Part shown: piece after piece, positions 1 through 6,542 of the stretch
Position numbering within the stretch: the stretch's first letter is position 1
How the letters are laid out: every line of letters starts with the position of its first letter
Source: Gammaproteobacteria bacterium
GTDB lineage: Bacteria > Pseudomonadota > Gammaproteobacteria > Pseudomonadales > Pseudohongiellaceae
DNA length: 40,301 bases
Direction of reading: 5' to 3'
Assembly (NCBI GenBank): GCA_030427065.1
Contig: JAUHWU010000016.1
Location: forward strand, 1-40,301
Position numbers and translations under genes: made by a program
The notes under the pieces: generated by a model
Seen by the model: only the letters and a program-made list of their open reading frames with translations
Database searches by the model: none
Told to the model about the DNA's origin: nothing

Positions 1-293
1 ATCACCCCAATGCCTGTTGACCTACCAACAGCCCAGAATATGCTGAAAAGTGACGCGGTAAGATCAAACAGGTCATCTATTTCTCCCGAGCCAAAATCCA
101 TGAGAAACAAAGGCATACTGAATAGAGCCAGCAAGGCAGGAACAAAGAATATTGCCGGCCATGATTTATTGAACGGGAACTCTTCAATAAGGACGGTGTT
201 GCTTGCAGAAGGGGAGCGAAAGCCAAACTTAAAGCCGGGTCGATAGGCTCCGAGCTTCTTCATTTGAGTAAGTGGTGACTCGGATTGGGCCAT
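1..293 (-). CDS. Partial hypothetical membrane protein (N-terminal part)
   Basis: An open frame starts with ATG at 293-291 and runs without a stop off the left edge of the window, so only about 97 residues are visible. The N-terminus (MAQSESPLTQMKKLGAYRPG) is polar. It is followed by a hydrophobic stretch around residues 48-64 (WPAIFFVPALLALFSMPLFL) and the start of a second one around residues 79-92, which points to an inner-membrane protein. It is transcribed away from the DUF4159 gene, with about 250 bp of shared upstream DNA that holds 10-bp-phased TATCC repeats. I do not recognise the family. The plus-strand open frame in the same place (10-246) has no supporting features and is treated as a shadow. 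Confidence 0.6.
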   Translation of the reverse strand, partial: MAQSESPLTQMKKLGAYRPGFKFGFRSPSASNTVLIEEFPFNKSWPAIFFVPALLALFSMPLFLMDFGSGEIDDLFDLTASLFSIFWAVGRSTGIGV

Positions 294-416
294 AATGTGA
301 TTAACCGTATATCAGGCGTTGACTGACCTTACTTTTTTTGCGGCTTTGTTTCAATTCCTGGAGAATGTCATGGAGAGCCCGGGATTTCGGAATATATGAG
401 TCGGATATTCCCCAAT

Positions 417-451
417 TATCCGTCAATATCCCTGACTATCCTTAGTTATCC
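417..451. repeat. Four TATCC repeats at exact 10-bp spacing
   Basis: TATCC occurs at 417, 427, 437 and 447, each separated by five unrelated bases. A related TATTCC lies just upstream at 406. The array sits between two divergent genes (starts at 293 minus and 547 plus). Helically phased short direct repeats are the usual layout of response-regulator binding sites. The regulator is unknown, and chance is not excluded. Confidence 0.45.
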
Positions 452-546
452 ATAAGTATGAGACACTGTTGCTAATTACATTGTTTGGCCAGAGATGGTC
501 AGCATGACATAGGCTGTCTGTTATATTGTTCCTTGCTGTGATTTTT

Positions 547-1377
547 ATGAAAAACAATATTGGTCTTATTTTGTGTTTACTTATGCTGGTGCTTTGTTTC
601 CCTGTGGCGGCACAGCGTGAGTTTCGTGAATATCCCGGGTTTGAATATGAACCGGATCTTCATTTACCAGCTGACTGGGATGTTGCGGGTGAATTCGTCA
701 GTGGACGCCTCATGTACCCCTCCAATGTTCGCATGGGGTGGCGCGGCAGTGACTGGGAACAGGGTGGTACCAGCTGGGCTGTTGATTATCCAAAAGGTGA
801 CCGTACCTTTGTCAGCTTACTCCGGCGTTTTTCTACGATTAATACCCGCTCTGTAGAGCAGCCGGTAAATCTTAATGACGGTGATGATGTTTTCTACTGG
901 CCTTTCCTGATGGTAGGGTTGGCAGGCTACTGGGATCTCACTGATGCTCAGGCGGGAAAGCTTGGAGATTATCTGTTACGCGGAGGATTTTTATTTGCAG
1001 ACAGTTTTTTTGATTCATCTTCCTGGGCTGGTTTTGTCAATGGCATGAACAAGGTGTTACCAGGTCGTCCGATTATTGATCTGACAGCTGATCATCCTGT
1101 TTTTCATACGGTTTACGACATTCCAGCGCTTGCCGAAACCCAGATACCCAATATGAATTCACTGATGGGAGGAGGCGGAGGCTGGCTCGGTGATGGCAGG
1201 ACGCCCCAGTGGCGCGGCATTCTGGATGACAGTGGTCGTCTGATGGTACTGATCGCCTTTAACAATGATGTGGCAGATTCATGGCAGTGGGCTGACGATG
1301 TGCGCTACCCCCATGAGAAAGTTAACCTGGGATTACGTCTGGCAGTCAATATTGCTGTGTATGCGATGACGCATTGA
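547..1377 (+). CDS. Secreted DUF4159 domain protein
   Basis: The 276-residue protein has a clear signal peptide (MKNNIGLILCLLMLVLCFPVAAQ, cleavage after the Ala-Ala pair). The mature part matches the DUF4159 family, a Rossmann-like domain often found beside MoxR/DUF58 genes in other genomes. Family-like stretches here include the segment with FYWPFLMVGLAGYWDLTDAQ, then GDYLLRGGFLFADSF, and the C-terminal VNLGLRLAVNIAVYAMTH. I chose ATG 547 rather than the in-frame TTG at 526 because the signal peptide begins cleanly there. No good ribosome binding site is visible for either start. It stands alone and ends towards the convergent ydhR-like gene. Its function is unknown; a periplasmic location is inferred from the signal peptide. 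Confidence 0.85.
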   Translation: MKNNIGLILCLLMLVLCFPVAAQREFREYPGFEYEPDLHLPADWDVAGEFVSGRLMYPSNVRMGWRGSDWEQGGTSWAVDYPKGDRTFVSLLRRFSTINTRSVEQPVNLNDGDDVFYWPFLMVGLAGYWDLTDAQAGKLGDYLLRGGFLFADSFFDSSSWAGFVNGMNKVLPGRPIIDLTADHPVFHTVYDIPALAETQIPNMNSLMGGGGGWLGDGRTPQWRGILDDSGRLMVLIAFNNDVADSWQWADDVRYPHEKVNLGLRLAVNIAVYAMTH

Positions 1378-1460
1378 TCTGGTTTCAAGTCACGAGTCGC
1401 AAGCTGTCGGTCGTATAAGCGCAGCGCCATCCGATATGTCAGGATCCTGAGAAAATTTGA

Positions 1461-1772
1461 CTAGTGAAGCAGCTCTACCGGGGCATTGGTGACCAGGCCG
1501 GCACCGTCAATGGTATCGAAGACACTGACGGTCACACCATCTCTTACATTTTTAAGATGTTCTACCAGTTCACCAACAGCATAGGCTTCTGCCTGATCCC
1601 TGCTGCCGAACAGGTAAATTCCACCGGCCATCTTGGTGGCTTCATCAACCAGCCAGATTTTCCATATGAGTCCGTCCACGCCGGTAAATCTGCCCGCGGC
1701 TTCTTCCGAATGGGTTTCTATTTCTGCCCGGGTTTCGGTATAGGGGAAGTTGATCTGCACTATCGATGACAT
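1461..1772 (-). CDS. YdhR-like putative monooxygenase
   Basis: The 103-residue protein matches the YdhR family (small ferredoxin-like alpha+beta dimers, related to antibiotic-biosynthesis monooxygenases). The pattern VDGLIWKIWLVDEATKMAGGIYLFGSRDQAEAY closely parallels E. coli YdhR, and length is as expected. A Shine-Dalgarno-like AAGGTAA lies about 7 nt before the ATG at 1772-1770. The gene is monocistronic, with a separate peroxiredoxin gene and terminator upstream on the same strand. Substrate and physiological role are not known for the family. The plus-strand open frame over the same bases is a shadow. Confidence 0.85.
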   Translation of the reverse strand: MSSIVQINFPYTETRAEIETHSEEAAGRFTGVDGLIWKIWLVDEATKMAGGIYLFGSRDQAEAYAVGELVEHLKNVRDGVTVSVFDTIDGAGLVTNAPVELLH

Positions 1773-1890
1773 AAACGCTTACCTTAGTTGTTTTTTTATC
1801 CTGAAAACGACACTTTAATTAAGGTTGCGTATGTCAGCAACCCCCAAACAGAGGTAATAACTGTCAGATATTGAAAAGAAATTACAGACA

Positions 1891-1921
1891 AAAAAAAGGG
1901 CCAGTCATAAGGAACTGGCCC
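1891..1921 (-). terminator. Rho-independent terminator of the peroxiredoxin gene
   Basis: An 8-bp perfect stem (GGGCCAGT 1898-1905 with ACTGGCCC 1914-1921) and an 8-nt loop are followed, in the minus-strand direction, by seven T (the A run 1891-1897). It lies about 30 nt behind the peroxiredoxin stop codon, so it is assigned to that gene. Confidence 0.9.
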
Positions 1922-1952
1922 GAAGAGGGGTTAGGGGGATTCGTAATCGTGC

Positions 1953-2483
1953 TTAGCTGGCTTCGTTTTTCAGATAATTCAGCATGGTTTCGACATCAGA
2001 ACAGGTGAACGGATCGTCCGGGCAGTTATCCATTTTGCCTGGTTCGCTGAACATTTTTTCAATGACACCGTCATTGACCAGGATGGAGTAACGCCATGAG
2101 CGGTCACCAAAGCCCAGATTTTCTTTTTTCACCAGCATGTCCATGCCTCTGGTGAAATCGCCATTGCCATCAGGTAACAGTTTCACATTTTTGGCACCCA
2201 ACTGTTTGCCCCACTGGTACATGGAAAAAGCATCATTGACACTCAGGCAGTAAACATCGTCAATGCCCTGGGCTTTAAGATCATCATAATGCTTTTCATA
2301 GCCAGGCAGGTGTGTGCTGCTGCAAGTAGGTGTAAAAGCACCAGGTAAGGCGAAAAGCACAACACGCTTGCCTTTGAAAATTTCATCACTGGTGACATCC
2401 TGCCAGCGAAAAGGGTTGTCGCCGCCGATGCTCTCGTCGCGTACGCGGGTTTTAAAAGTTACTTCAGGTACAGTTGTTTGCAT
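1953..2483 (-). CDS. Peroxiredoxin (Prx5/AhpE-type, AhpC/TSA family)
   Basis: This 176-residue thiol peroxidase reduces H2O2 and organic hydroperoxides in the cytoplasm. The peroxidatic cysteine lies in the PGAFTPTCSS motif (about residue 54), and the typical RYSILVNDGVIEKMFSEPG segment follows in the second half. Its length fits the Prx5 subfamily (about 160-180 residues). Unlike some proteobacterial relatives it has no C-terminal glutaredoxin domain. A strong AGGAGA ribosome binding site lies 6-7 nt before ATG 2483-2481. Regulation is visible: a sigma-70 promoter at 2528-2556 and a near-consensus OxyR site at 2557-2593 lie immediately upstream, so induction by peroxide is likely. Another two cysteines (in FTCSD and VYCLS) could serve as the resolving residue. 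Confidence 0.93.
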   Translation of the reverse strand: MQTTVPEVTFKTRVRDESIGGDNPFRWQDVTSDEIFKGKRVVLFALPGAFTPTCSSTHLPGYEKHYDDLKAQGIDDVYCLSVNDAFSMYQWGKQLGAKNVKLLPDGNGDFTRGMDMLVKKENLGFGDRSWRYSILVNDGVIEKMFSEPGKMDNCPDDPFTCSDVETMLNYLKNEAS

Positions 2484-2527
2484 AATTTTCTCCTGTAAAG
2501 ATCTGCTTGTTTTTAAATAATGTTGCG

Positions 2528-2556
2528 ACTATAGGGATGATTGACGAATAGGTAAA
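2528..2556 (-). promoter_or_regulatory. Sigma-70 promoter of the peroxiredoxin gene
   Basis: On the minus strand a -35 TTTACC (2556-2551) and a -10 TATAGT (2533-2528) are separated by 17 bp. The weak -35 directly abuts the OxyR site, as expected for an activator-dependent promoter. Confidence 0.6.
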
Positions 2557-2593
2557 ATATATTAACCCTATCGCCATGATAGATTAAGTCTAT
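2557..2593 (-). promoter_or_regulatory. OxyR binding site
   Basis: The established OxyR consensus is ATAG-N7-CTAT-N7-ATAG-N7-CTAT. The plus strand here reads ATAT (2557) - N7 - CTAT (2568) - N7 - ATAG (2579) - N7 - CTAT (2590): 15 of 16 core bases and all three 7-bp spacings agree. It ends exactly at the -35 element of the peroxiredoxin promoter. No oxyR gene is in the window. Confidence 0.8.
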
Positions 2594-2610
2594 GAAGACT
2601 GCGGGTCTGT

Positions 2611-3492
2611 TTACAGATCGGTAAATTTGTTGTTTTGGCTACAGGTAGCGGCCTCGAAGCCGATAATAATTTTCTTGCGCCAGGCTCCCCAGCGGTATTG
2701 GCCGCCTTCGCCTGTTTTTCTGATCACCCGATGACACGGGATCAGCCATGCTATGGAGTTGCGTGCAATTGCTGAAGCACCGGCGCGCGTTGATGCTGGT
2801 TTGCCTGCCAGATGTGCGAGACTTTCATAGCTGCAGAGCTTGCCATAAGGAATTCTTAACAGGGCTTGCCATACGTGGATCTGAAAGTTGGTACCTTTCA
2901 GTAGTAGAGAGATTTGTTGAGGGTTTGCTGACATATTGCCGAACAGCTTATTGTGCACGGGCCGTGTTAAGGACTCGTTACTGTGAAGCACGGAAAGGGG
3001 CCATTGTGTTCGTAAAGCGGAAAGCGTTTGTTGCTGACTGTTTTCAATGAATTCCAGGTGGCAAATCCCCTTGTTTGTTACTGCCAGCAGATAATCCCCA
3101 AAAGGGGATTCATGAAAGCCATAATGAATGTTCAGGCCCCGACCTTTGGATTTGTATTGGGCCGGGGAGATCGCCTCGGTACGAACAAACAAGTCATGCA
3201 AGCGACCGGGGCCGGAGAGTCCAGCCTGATATCTGGCATCCAGGGGTTTTATCCCTTCATCCAGCAAGGTTTTTATGTATTCCTTGCTCAGGTATTGGCT
3301 AAAGCGTTTTGGACTGATACCAACCCAGCGTTTAAACATTCTTTGAAAATGAAATTCGCTCAAGCCACAGGCACTGGCAAGTTCCGACAAGGTTGGCGGA
3401 AGGTGCTGGTTTTGGGCAAGTATATGCAGTGCGCTTTCCATTTTGTGGTAAGCCGCCTGTTTGCATTGAGTTCTGTCAGAGTCAGTAGCCAT
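2611..3492 (-). CDS. AraC-type regulator fused to methylated-DNA-protein-cysteine methyltransferase (Ada-like)
   Basis: This 293-residue two-domain protein has an AraC-type helix-turn-helix at about residues 20-115 (LSELASACGLSEFHFQRMFKRWVGISPKRF) and an O6-methylguanine-DNA methyltransferase domain at about 120-285. The methyltransferase active site is PCHRVIR with acceptor Cys253. The N-terminal zinc/phosphotriester domain of E. coli Ada is absent, so methyl sensing through that cysteine should not occur here. The frame is open to 3807, but the start at ATG 3492 is chosen because upstream residues look non-coding and run into the divergent DASS gene (start 3623). The likely role is direct repair of alkylated guanine and possibly control of alkylation genes. 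Confidence 0.88.
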   Translation of the reverse strand: MATDSDRTQCKQAAYHKMESALHILAQNQHLPPTLSELASACGLSEFHFQRMFKRWVGISPKRFSQYLSKEYIKTLLDEGIKPLDARYQAGLSGPGRLHDLFVRTEAISPAQYKSKGRGLNIHYGFHESPFGDYLLAVTNKGICHLEFIENSQQQTLSALRTQWPLSVLHSNESLTRPVHNKLFGNMSANPQQISLLLKGTNFQIHVWQALLRIPYGKLCSYESLAHLAGKPASTRAGASAIARNSIAWLIPCHRVIRKTGEGGQYRWGAWRKKIIIGFEAATCSQNNKFTDL

Positions 3493-3622
3493 AAGATGTA
3501 AGCTAATCGGTTTAGGGCCAAAAGAAAATCCGTTTCTTGCGGTTTTAGGTGGACTTGATGCAGTGAAATTTAAAAATGAGACGATAGCCTTTTGCGGGTG
3601 AGAAGTAATAGAATCAACGCCC

Positions 3623-5077
3623 ATGCTTACCTCCTTTTCAATTCGGCAGTTCACGGGACTCATCGCAGGTCCCTTGCTGTTTTTTCTCGTGCTGTTTTTA
3701 CCATTACCGGAAGGCATGACGCCGCAAGCCTCCCGTGTTGCCGCTGTTGCGCTGTTAATGGCCTGTTTCTGGATGGCAGAGACGGTGCCTATCCCGGCAA
3801 CCGCCATGCTGCCAATTTTTATGTTTCCTGTTCTTGGCGTTATGCCTACCCCGCAGGTGACCCAGGCCTATGGCAACCAGATACTGTTTCTGTTTATGGG
3901 CGGCTTTCTTATTGCCGTAGCCATGCAGAAGTGGAAACTGCACCGCCGTATAGCACTGAACGTGATACTCAAGGTGGGCAGTAGCCCGAATCGACTGGTG
4001 CTTGGCTTTATGCTGGCGACAGCACTGCTTTCCATGTGGATCAGCAATACGGCAACGGCCATGATGATGACCCCCGTTGCCATTGCGGTTATTGAACAGA
4101 CTCGACAGGACAGGGCTGATGAGGCGCAAACTGATGATTTCAGTTTTGGCACTGCGCTGATGCTGGGCATTGCCTATTCTGCCTCCATCGGTGGTGTCGC
4201 TACATTGGTGGGTACACCTCCCAATGCCATCCTGATTGGTATTATCGATACTGTTTATGGCTATGAGATTGCCTTTTTCGACTGGATGAAACTGGGCGTG
4301 CCGGTGTCAATTACCATGCTGGCTATTACCTGGATTTTCCTGACCAAGGTTATGTACAAAATGACGTCGGCGAATATCGAAAGTGCCAGTGCTGATAACC
4401 ATATCAGGAAGGAGCTGGCAGCGCTGGGTATGATGACTGCAGAGGAAAAGAAAGTGGCTCTGGTATTTTTTATGGTAGCCGTATGCTGGATTCTCAATGG
4501 GCTGTTCTCAATAGAAGCATTAAGTTTTGTTACTGATCCTGCCATCGCCATGAGTGGCGCTTTCATGCTTTTTATGATTCCTGCCGGTAGAGAGCAGGGC
4601 GGGTTCCTGCTGGACTGGAAAACGGCTGCAACAATTCCCTGGGATATTATTATCCTGATGGGTGGTGGATTCGCTCTTGCATCGGGGTTTAGTGAGTCAG
4701 GGTTAACGCAATGGCTGGCAAGTCAGTTAACTATTCTTCAGGGCGTACATTTCTTTGTGCTGATTATCGTGGTGGTTCTGTTTGTGACATTCCTCACTGA
4801 AATGACATCCAATGCGGCCACAGCGACACTTTTTATTCCGGTCATGGGCGCTCTGGCTATCACTATGGATTTGCATCCTTTTACCTTGATGGTGCCTGCT
4901 GCATTGGCCGCTTCAATGGCATTCATGCTACCGGTTGCCACTCCACCCAACGCTATTGTGTTTGCCAGCAGGCAAATAACTATAGGTCAGATGGCGAAAA
5001 CCGGTTTTGTTCTTAATATCGTCGGTGCATTAATTGTCAGTTCCCTGAGTTATTTATTGCTGGGTCAGTTGCAGTAG
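3623..5077 (+). CDS. SLC13/DASS family sodium:carboxylate symporter
   Basis: This 484-residue inner-membrane protein has about 11-12 hydrophobic segments. Both family signature motifs are visible: ISNTATAMMMTP near residue 136 and EMTSNAATATLFIP near residue 393, each followed by a glycine/proline hairpin, as in the two inverted halves of DASS carriers. The family imports di- and tricarboxylates (succinate, malate, citrate) or sulfate with sodium; the exact substrate cannot be read here. The start lies 130 bp from the divergent Ada-like gene. Its ribosome binding site is weak. Confidence 0.9.
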   Translation: MLTSFSIRQFTGLIAGPLLFFLVLFLPLPEGMTPQASRVAAVALLMACFWMAETVPIPATAMLPIFMFPVLGVMPTPQVTQAYGNQILFLFMGGFLIAVAMQKWKLHRRIALNVILKVGSSPNRLVLGFMLATALLSMWISNTATAMMMTPVAIAVIEQTRQDRADEAQTDDFSFGTALMLGIAYSASIGGVATLVGTPPNAILIGIIDTVYGYEIAFFDWMKLGVPVSITMLAITWIFLTKVMYKMTSANIESASADNHIRKELAALGMMTAEEKKVALVFFMVAVCWILNGLFSIEALSFVTDPAIAMSGAFMLFMIPAGREQGGFLLDWKTAATIPWDIIILMGGGFALASGFSESGLTQWLASQLTILQGVHFFVLIIVVVLFVTFLTEMTSNAATATLFIPVMGALAITMDLHPFTLMVPAALAASMAFMLPVATPPNAIVFASRQITIGQMAKTGFVLNIVGALIVSSLSYLLLGQLQ

Positions 5078-5143
5078 GCTATTGATGGATTGAGCAAGTA
5101 TGGAAAACGAAATCCCCAAATCGTTTAACAGGAAGATGGATCA

Positions 5144-6205
5144 TTGGAAAATAACAAGCTGAAATTACAGAATTTCGTACTGGCTTCTATTTTGGTGGTG
5201 ATTATATTTTATCTATTGGTGGTTGGTCAGACTATTCTGCTGCCACTGGTGATAGCAATTGTCTTCTGGTACCTGATCACCCTGCTATCTGAAGGCTTCG
5301 GAAAAATTAAATTTGGCGAGAAACCGCTTCATAAACTAAGTCGCTACATTCTTTCTTTTCTGGTTTTTTTTGCCGTTATCTGGGGGCTGGTTGAACTTAT
5401 CTCCATTAATATCGGTGGCGTGGTGCGAGTAGCTCCTGAGTATCAGGCAAATCTTGAGGCGCGTTGGGAAAGTATTCTTGAATTTTTACGTATAGAACAG
5501 GAACCGACGCTTGCACAGCTCACTGAAATTATGGATCTGGGTCAATTTTTAAAAGACCTGGCCGCGTCTCTTACCAATGTGGCAGCCAACATGGGTATTA
5601 TTCTTATCTATGTTATTTTTCTTCTGCTGGAACAGGGTAATTTCAGCGACAAGGTTGCTGCTCTGGCGAATAATGAGGATAAGGAAAAAAGTGTCAGGCT
5701 TCTGATCAAGAAAATTAACAAGGATGTAAAAAAATATATCAGTATAAAAATGTTGACCAGCTCCTTAACCGGTGTGCTTAGCTATATTTTTATGAAAGTC
5801 GTTGCTGTGGATTTTGCCGAGTTCTGGGCTGTGCTTATTTTTCTGTTGAATTTTATTCCTACTATTGGCTCTATCGTTGCGACAATTTTTCCGTCACTCA
5901 TTACCCTGGTTCAATTTGATACCTATACCCCGTTTTTTGTGGTGCTCGGTGGTGTAACCGCGATCCAGGTTAGTATTGGCAATATTCTTGAACCCAGATT
6001 GATGGGTAATTCGCTTAACCTGAGTCCACTGGTTATTTTGTTGAATTTATCTTTGTGGGGACTAATCTGGGGTATACCCGGCATGTTTCTCTGTGTTCCC
6101 TTTCTGGTGATTTCGGCTATTGTGTTTTCCCATGTACCACAAACCCGGTCAATCGCCATTCTGCTATCCAGAGATGGTCAAATTAAAGACCTGATGGATG
6201 AATAG
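5144..6205 (+). CDS. AI-2E family transporter (PerM/TqsA-like permease)
   Basis: The 353-residue polytopic membrane protein has the arrangement of the AI-2E transporter family (PF01594): two to three N-terminal helices, a soluble middle region (about residues 95-150), then four to five C-terminal helices. The conserved region FLLNFIPTIGSIVATIFP and a later GNILEPRLMGNSLNLSPLVI block are diagnostic. Translation most likely starts at TTG 5144, because AGGAAG lies 8 nt upstream and no in-frame ATG is better placed. Family members include autoinducer-2 exporters and Na+/H+ antiporters, so the substrate is left open. It follows the DASS gene by 66 bp and could be co-transcribed with it. Confidence 0.88.
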   Translation: MENNKLKLQNFVLASILVVIIFYLLVVGQTILLPLVIAIVFWYLITLLSEGFGKIKFGEKPLHKLSRYILSFLVFFAVIWGLVELISINIGGVVRVAPEYQANLEARWESILEFLRIEQEPTLAQLTEIMDLGQFLKDLAASLTNVAANMGIILIYVIFLLLEQGNFSDKVAALANNEDKEKSVRLLIKKINKDVKKYISIKMLTSSLTGVLSYIFMKVVAVDFAEFWAVLIFLLNFIPTIGSIVATIFPSLITLVQFDTYTPFFVVLGGVTAIQVSIGNILEPRLMGNSLNLSPLVILLNLSLWGLIWGIPGMFLCVPFLVISAIVFSHVPQTRSIAILLSRDGQIKDLMDE

Positions 6206-6542
6206 TTTGGGCTTCCCAAAAAGACAAACTTGCTATTGCCCGGAAAATTCTATGTTGTATGCAATCTAATCCAATCAGTATTAGAATGCCGTAACATACG
6301 GTTTGTCGAGCTTGGTTCAGTCGACAATTGTAAAGAGAATCAAAATAAAGTCAGGCAGCAGGGTTAGCAGAGATAGCAGAGATAGCAGGGATAGCAGAGA
6401 TAGCAGAGATAGCAGAGATGAAGAGACGAAATATTAAACAGGCTCCATGGAGTTGGGGCTAACAGGAACTTAACATTTAGGTTTTTATTTAAAACTGAAA
6501 AGATTAGAAATTAAAAGCAGTATTAATAATTCGGGGACGTTC
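6206..6542. other. Intergenic leader of the TonB receptor gene
   Basis: This 337-bp stretch has no credible gene. It contains a small hairpin just behind the permease stop (TTTGGG/CCCAAA, 6206-6220), the 13-bp palindrome CCGTAACATACGG (6289-6301), a GTCGA/TCGAC inverted pair (6305-6325), and the 9-bp tandem repeat listed separately. No clear Fur box was seen. Confidence 0.6.
6357..6419 (+). repeat. Seven tandem copies of a 9-bp unit (AGCAGAGAT)
   Basis: Seven consecutive 9-mers cover 63 bp. Five read AGCAGAGAT, one AGCAGGGAT (6384-6392), and the first is AGCAGGGTT (6357-6365). The array ends 123 bp before the TonB-receptor start codon, probably inside its leader or next to the promoter. Perfect short tandem repeats of this kind are prone to slipped-strand changes in copy number. 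Confidence 0.9.

Noticed and set aside
1439-1450. Palindrome TCAGGATCCTGA between the DUF4159 and ydhR-like genes
   Set aside because: A short isolated 12-bp symmetry without a T run or similar copies; too little to call a terminator or operator.
2748-3501. Long plus-strand open frames opposite the Ada-like gene (2748-3050, 3028-3501)
   Set aside because: They are antisense to a well-supported two-domain protein and show no family features.
6357-6419. CRISPR array
   Set aside because: The 9-bp units are directly tandem with no spacers. No cas genes and no longer repeats were seen anywhere in the window.
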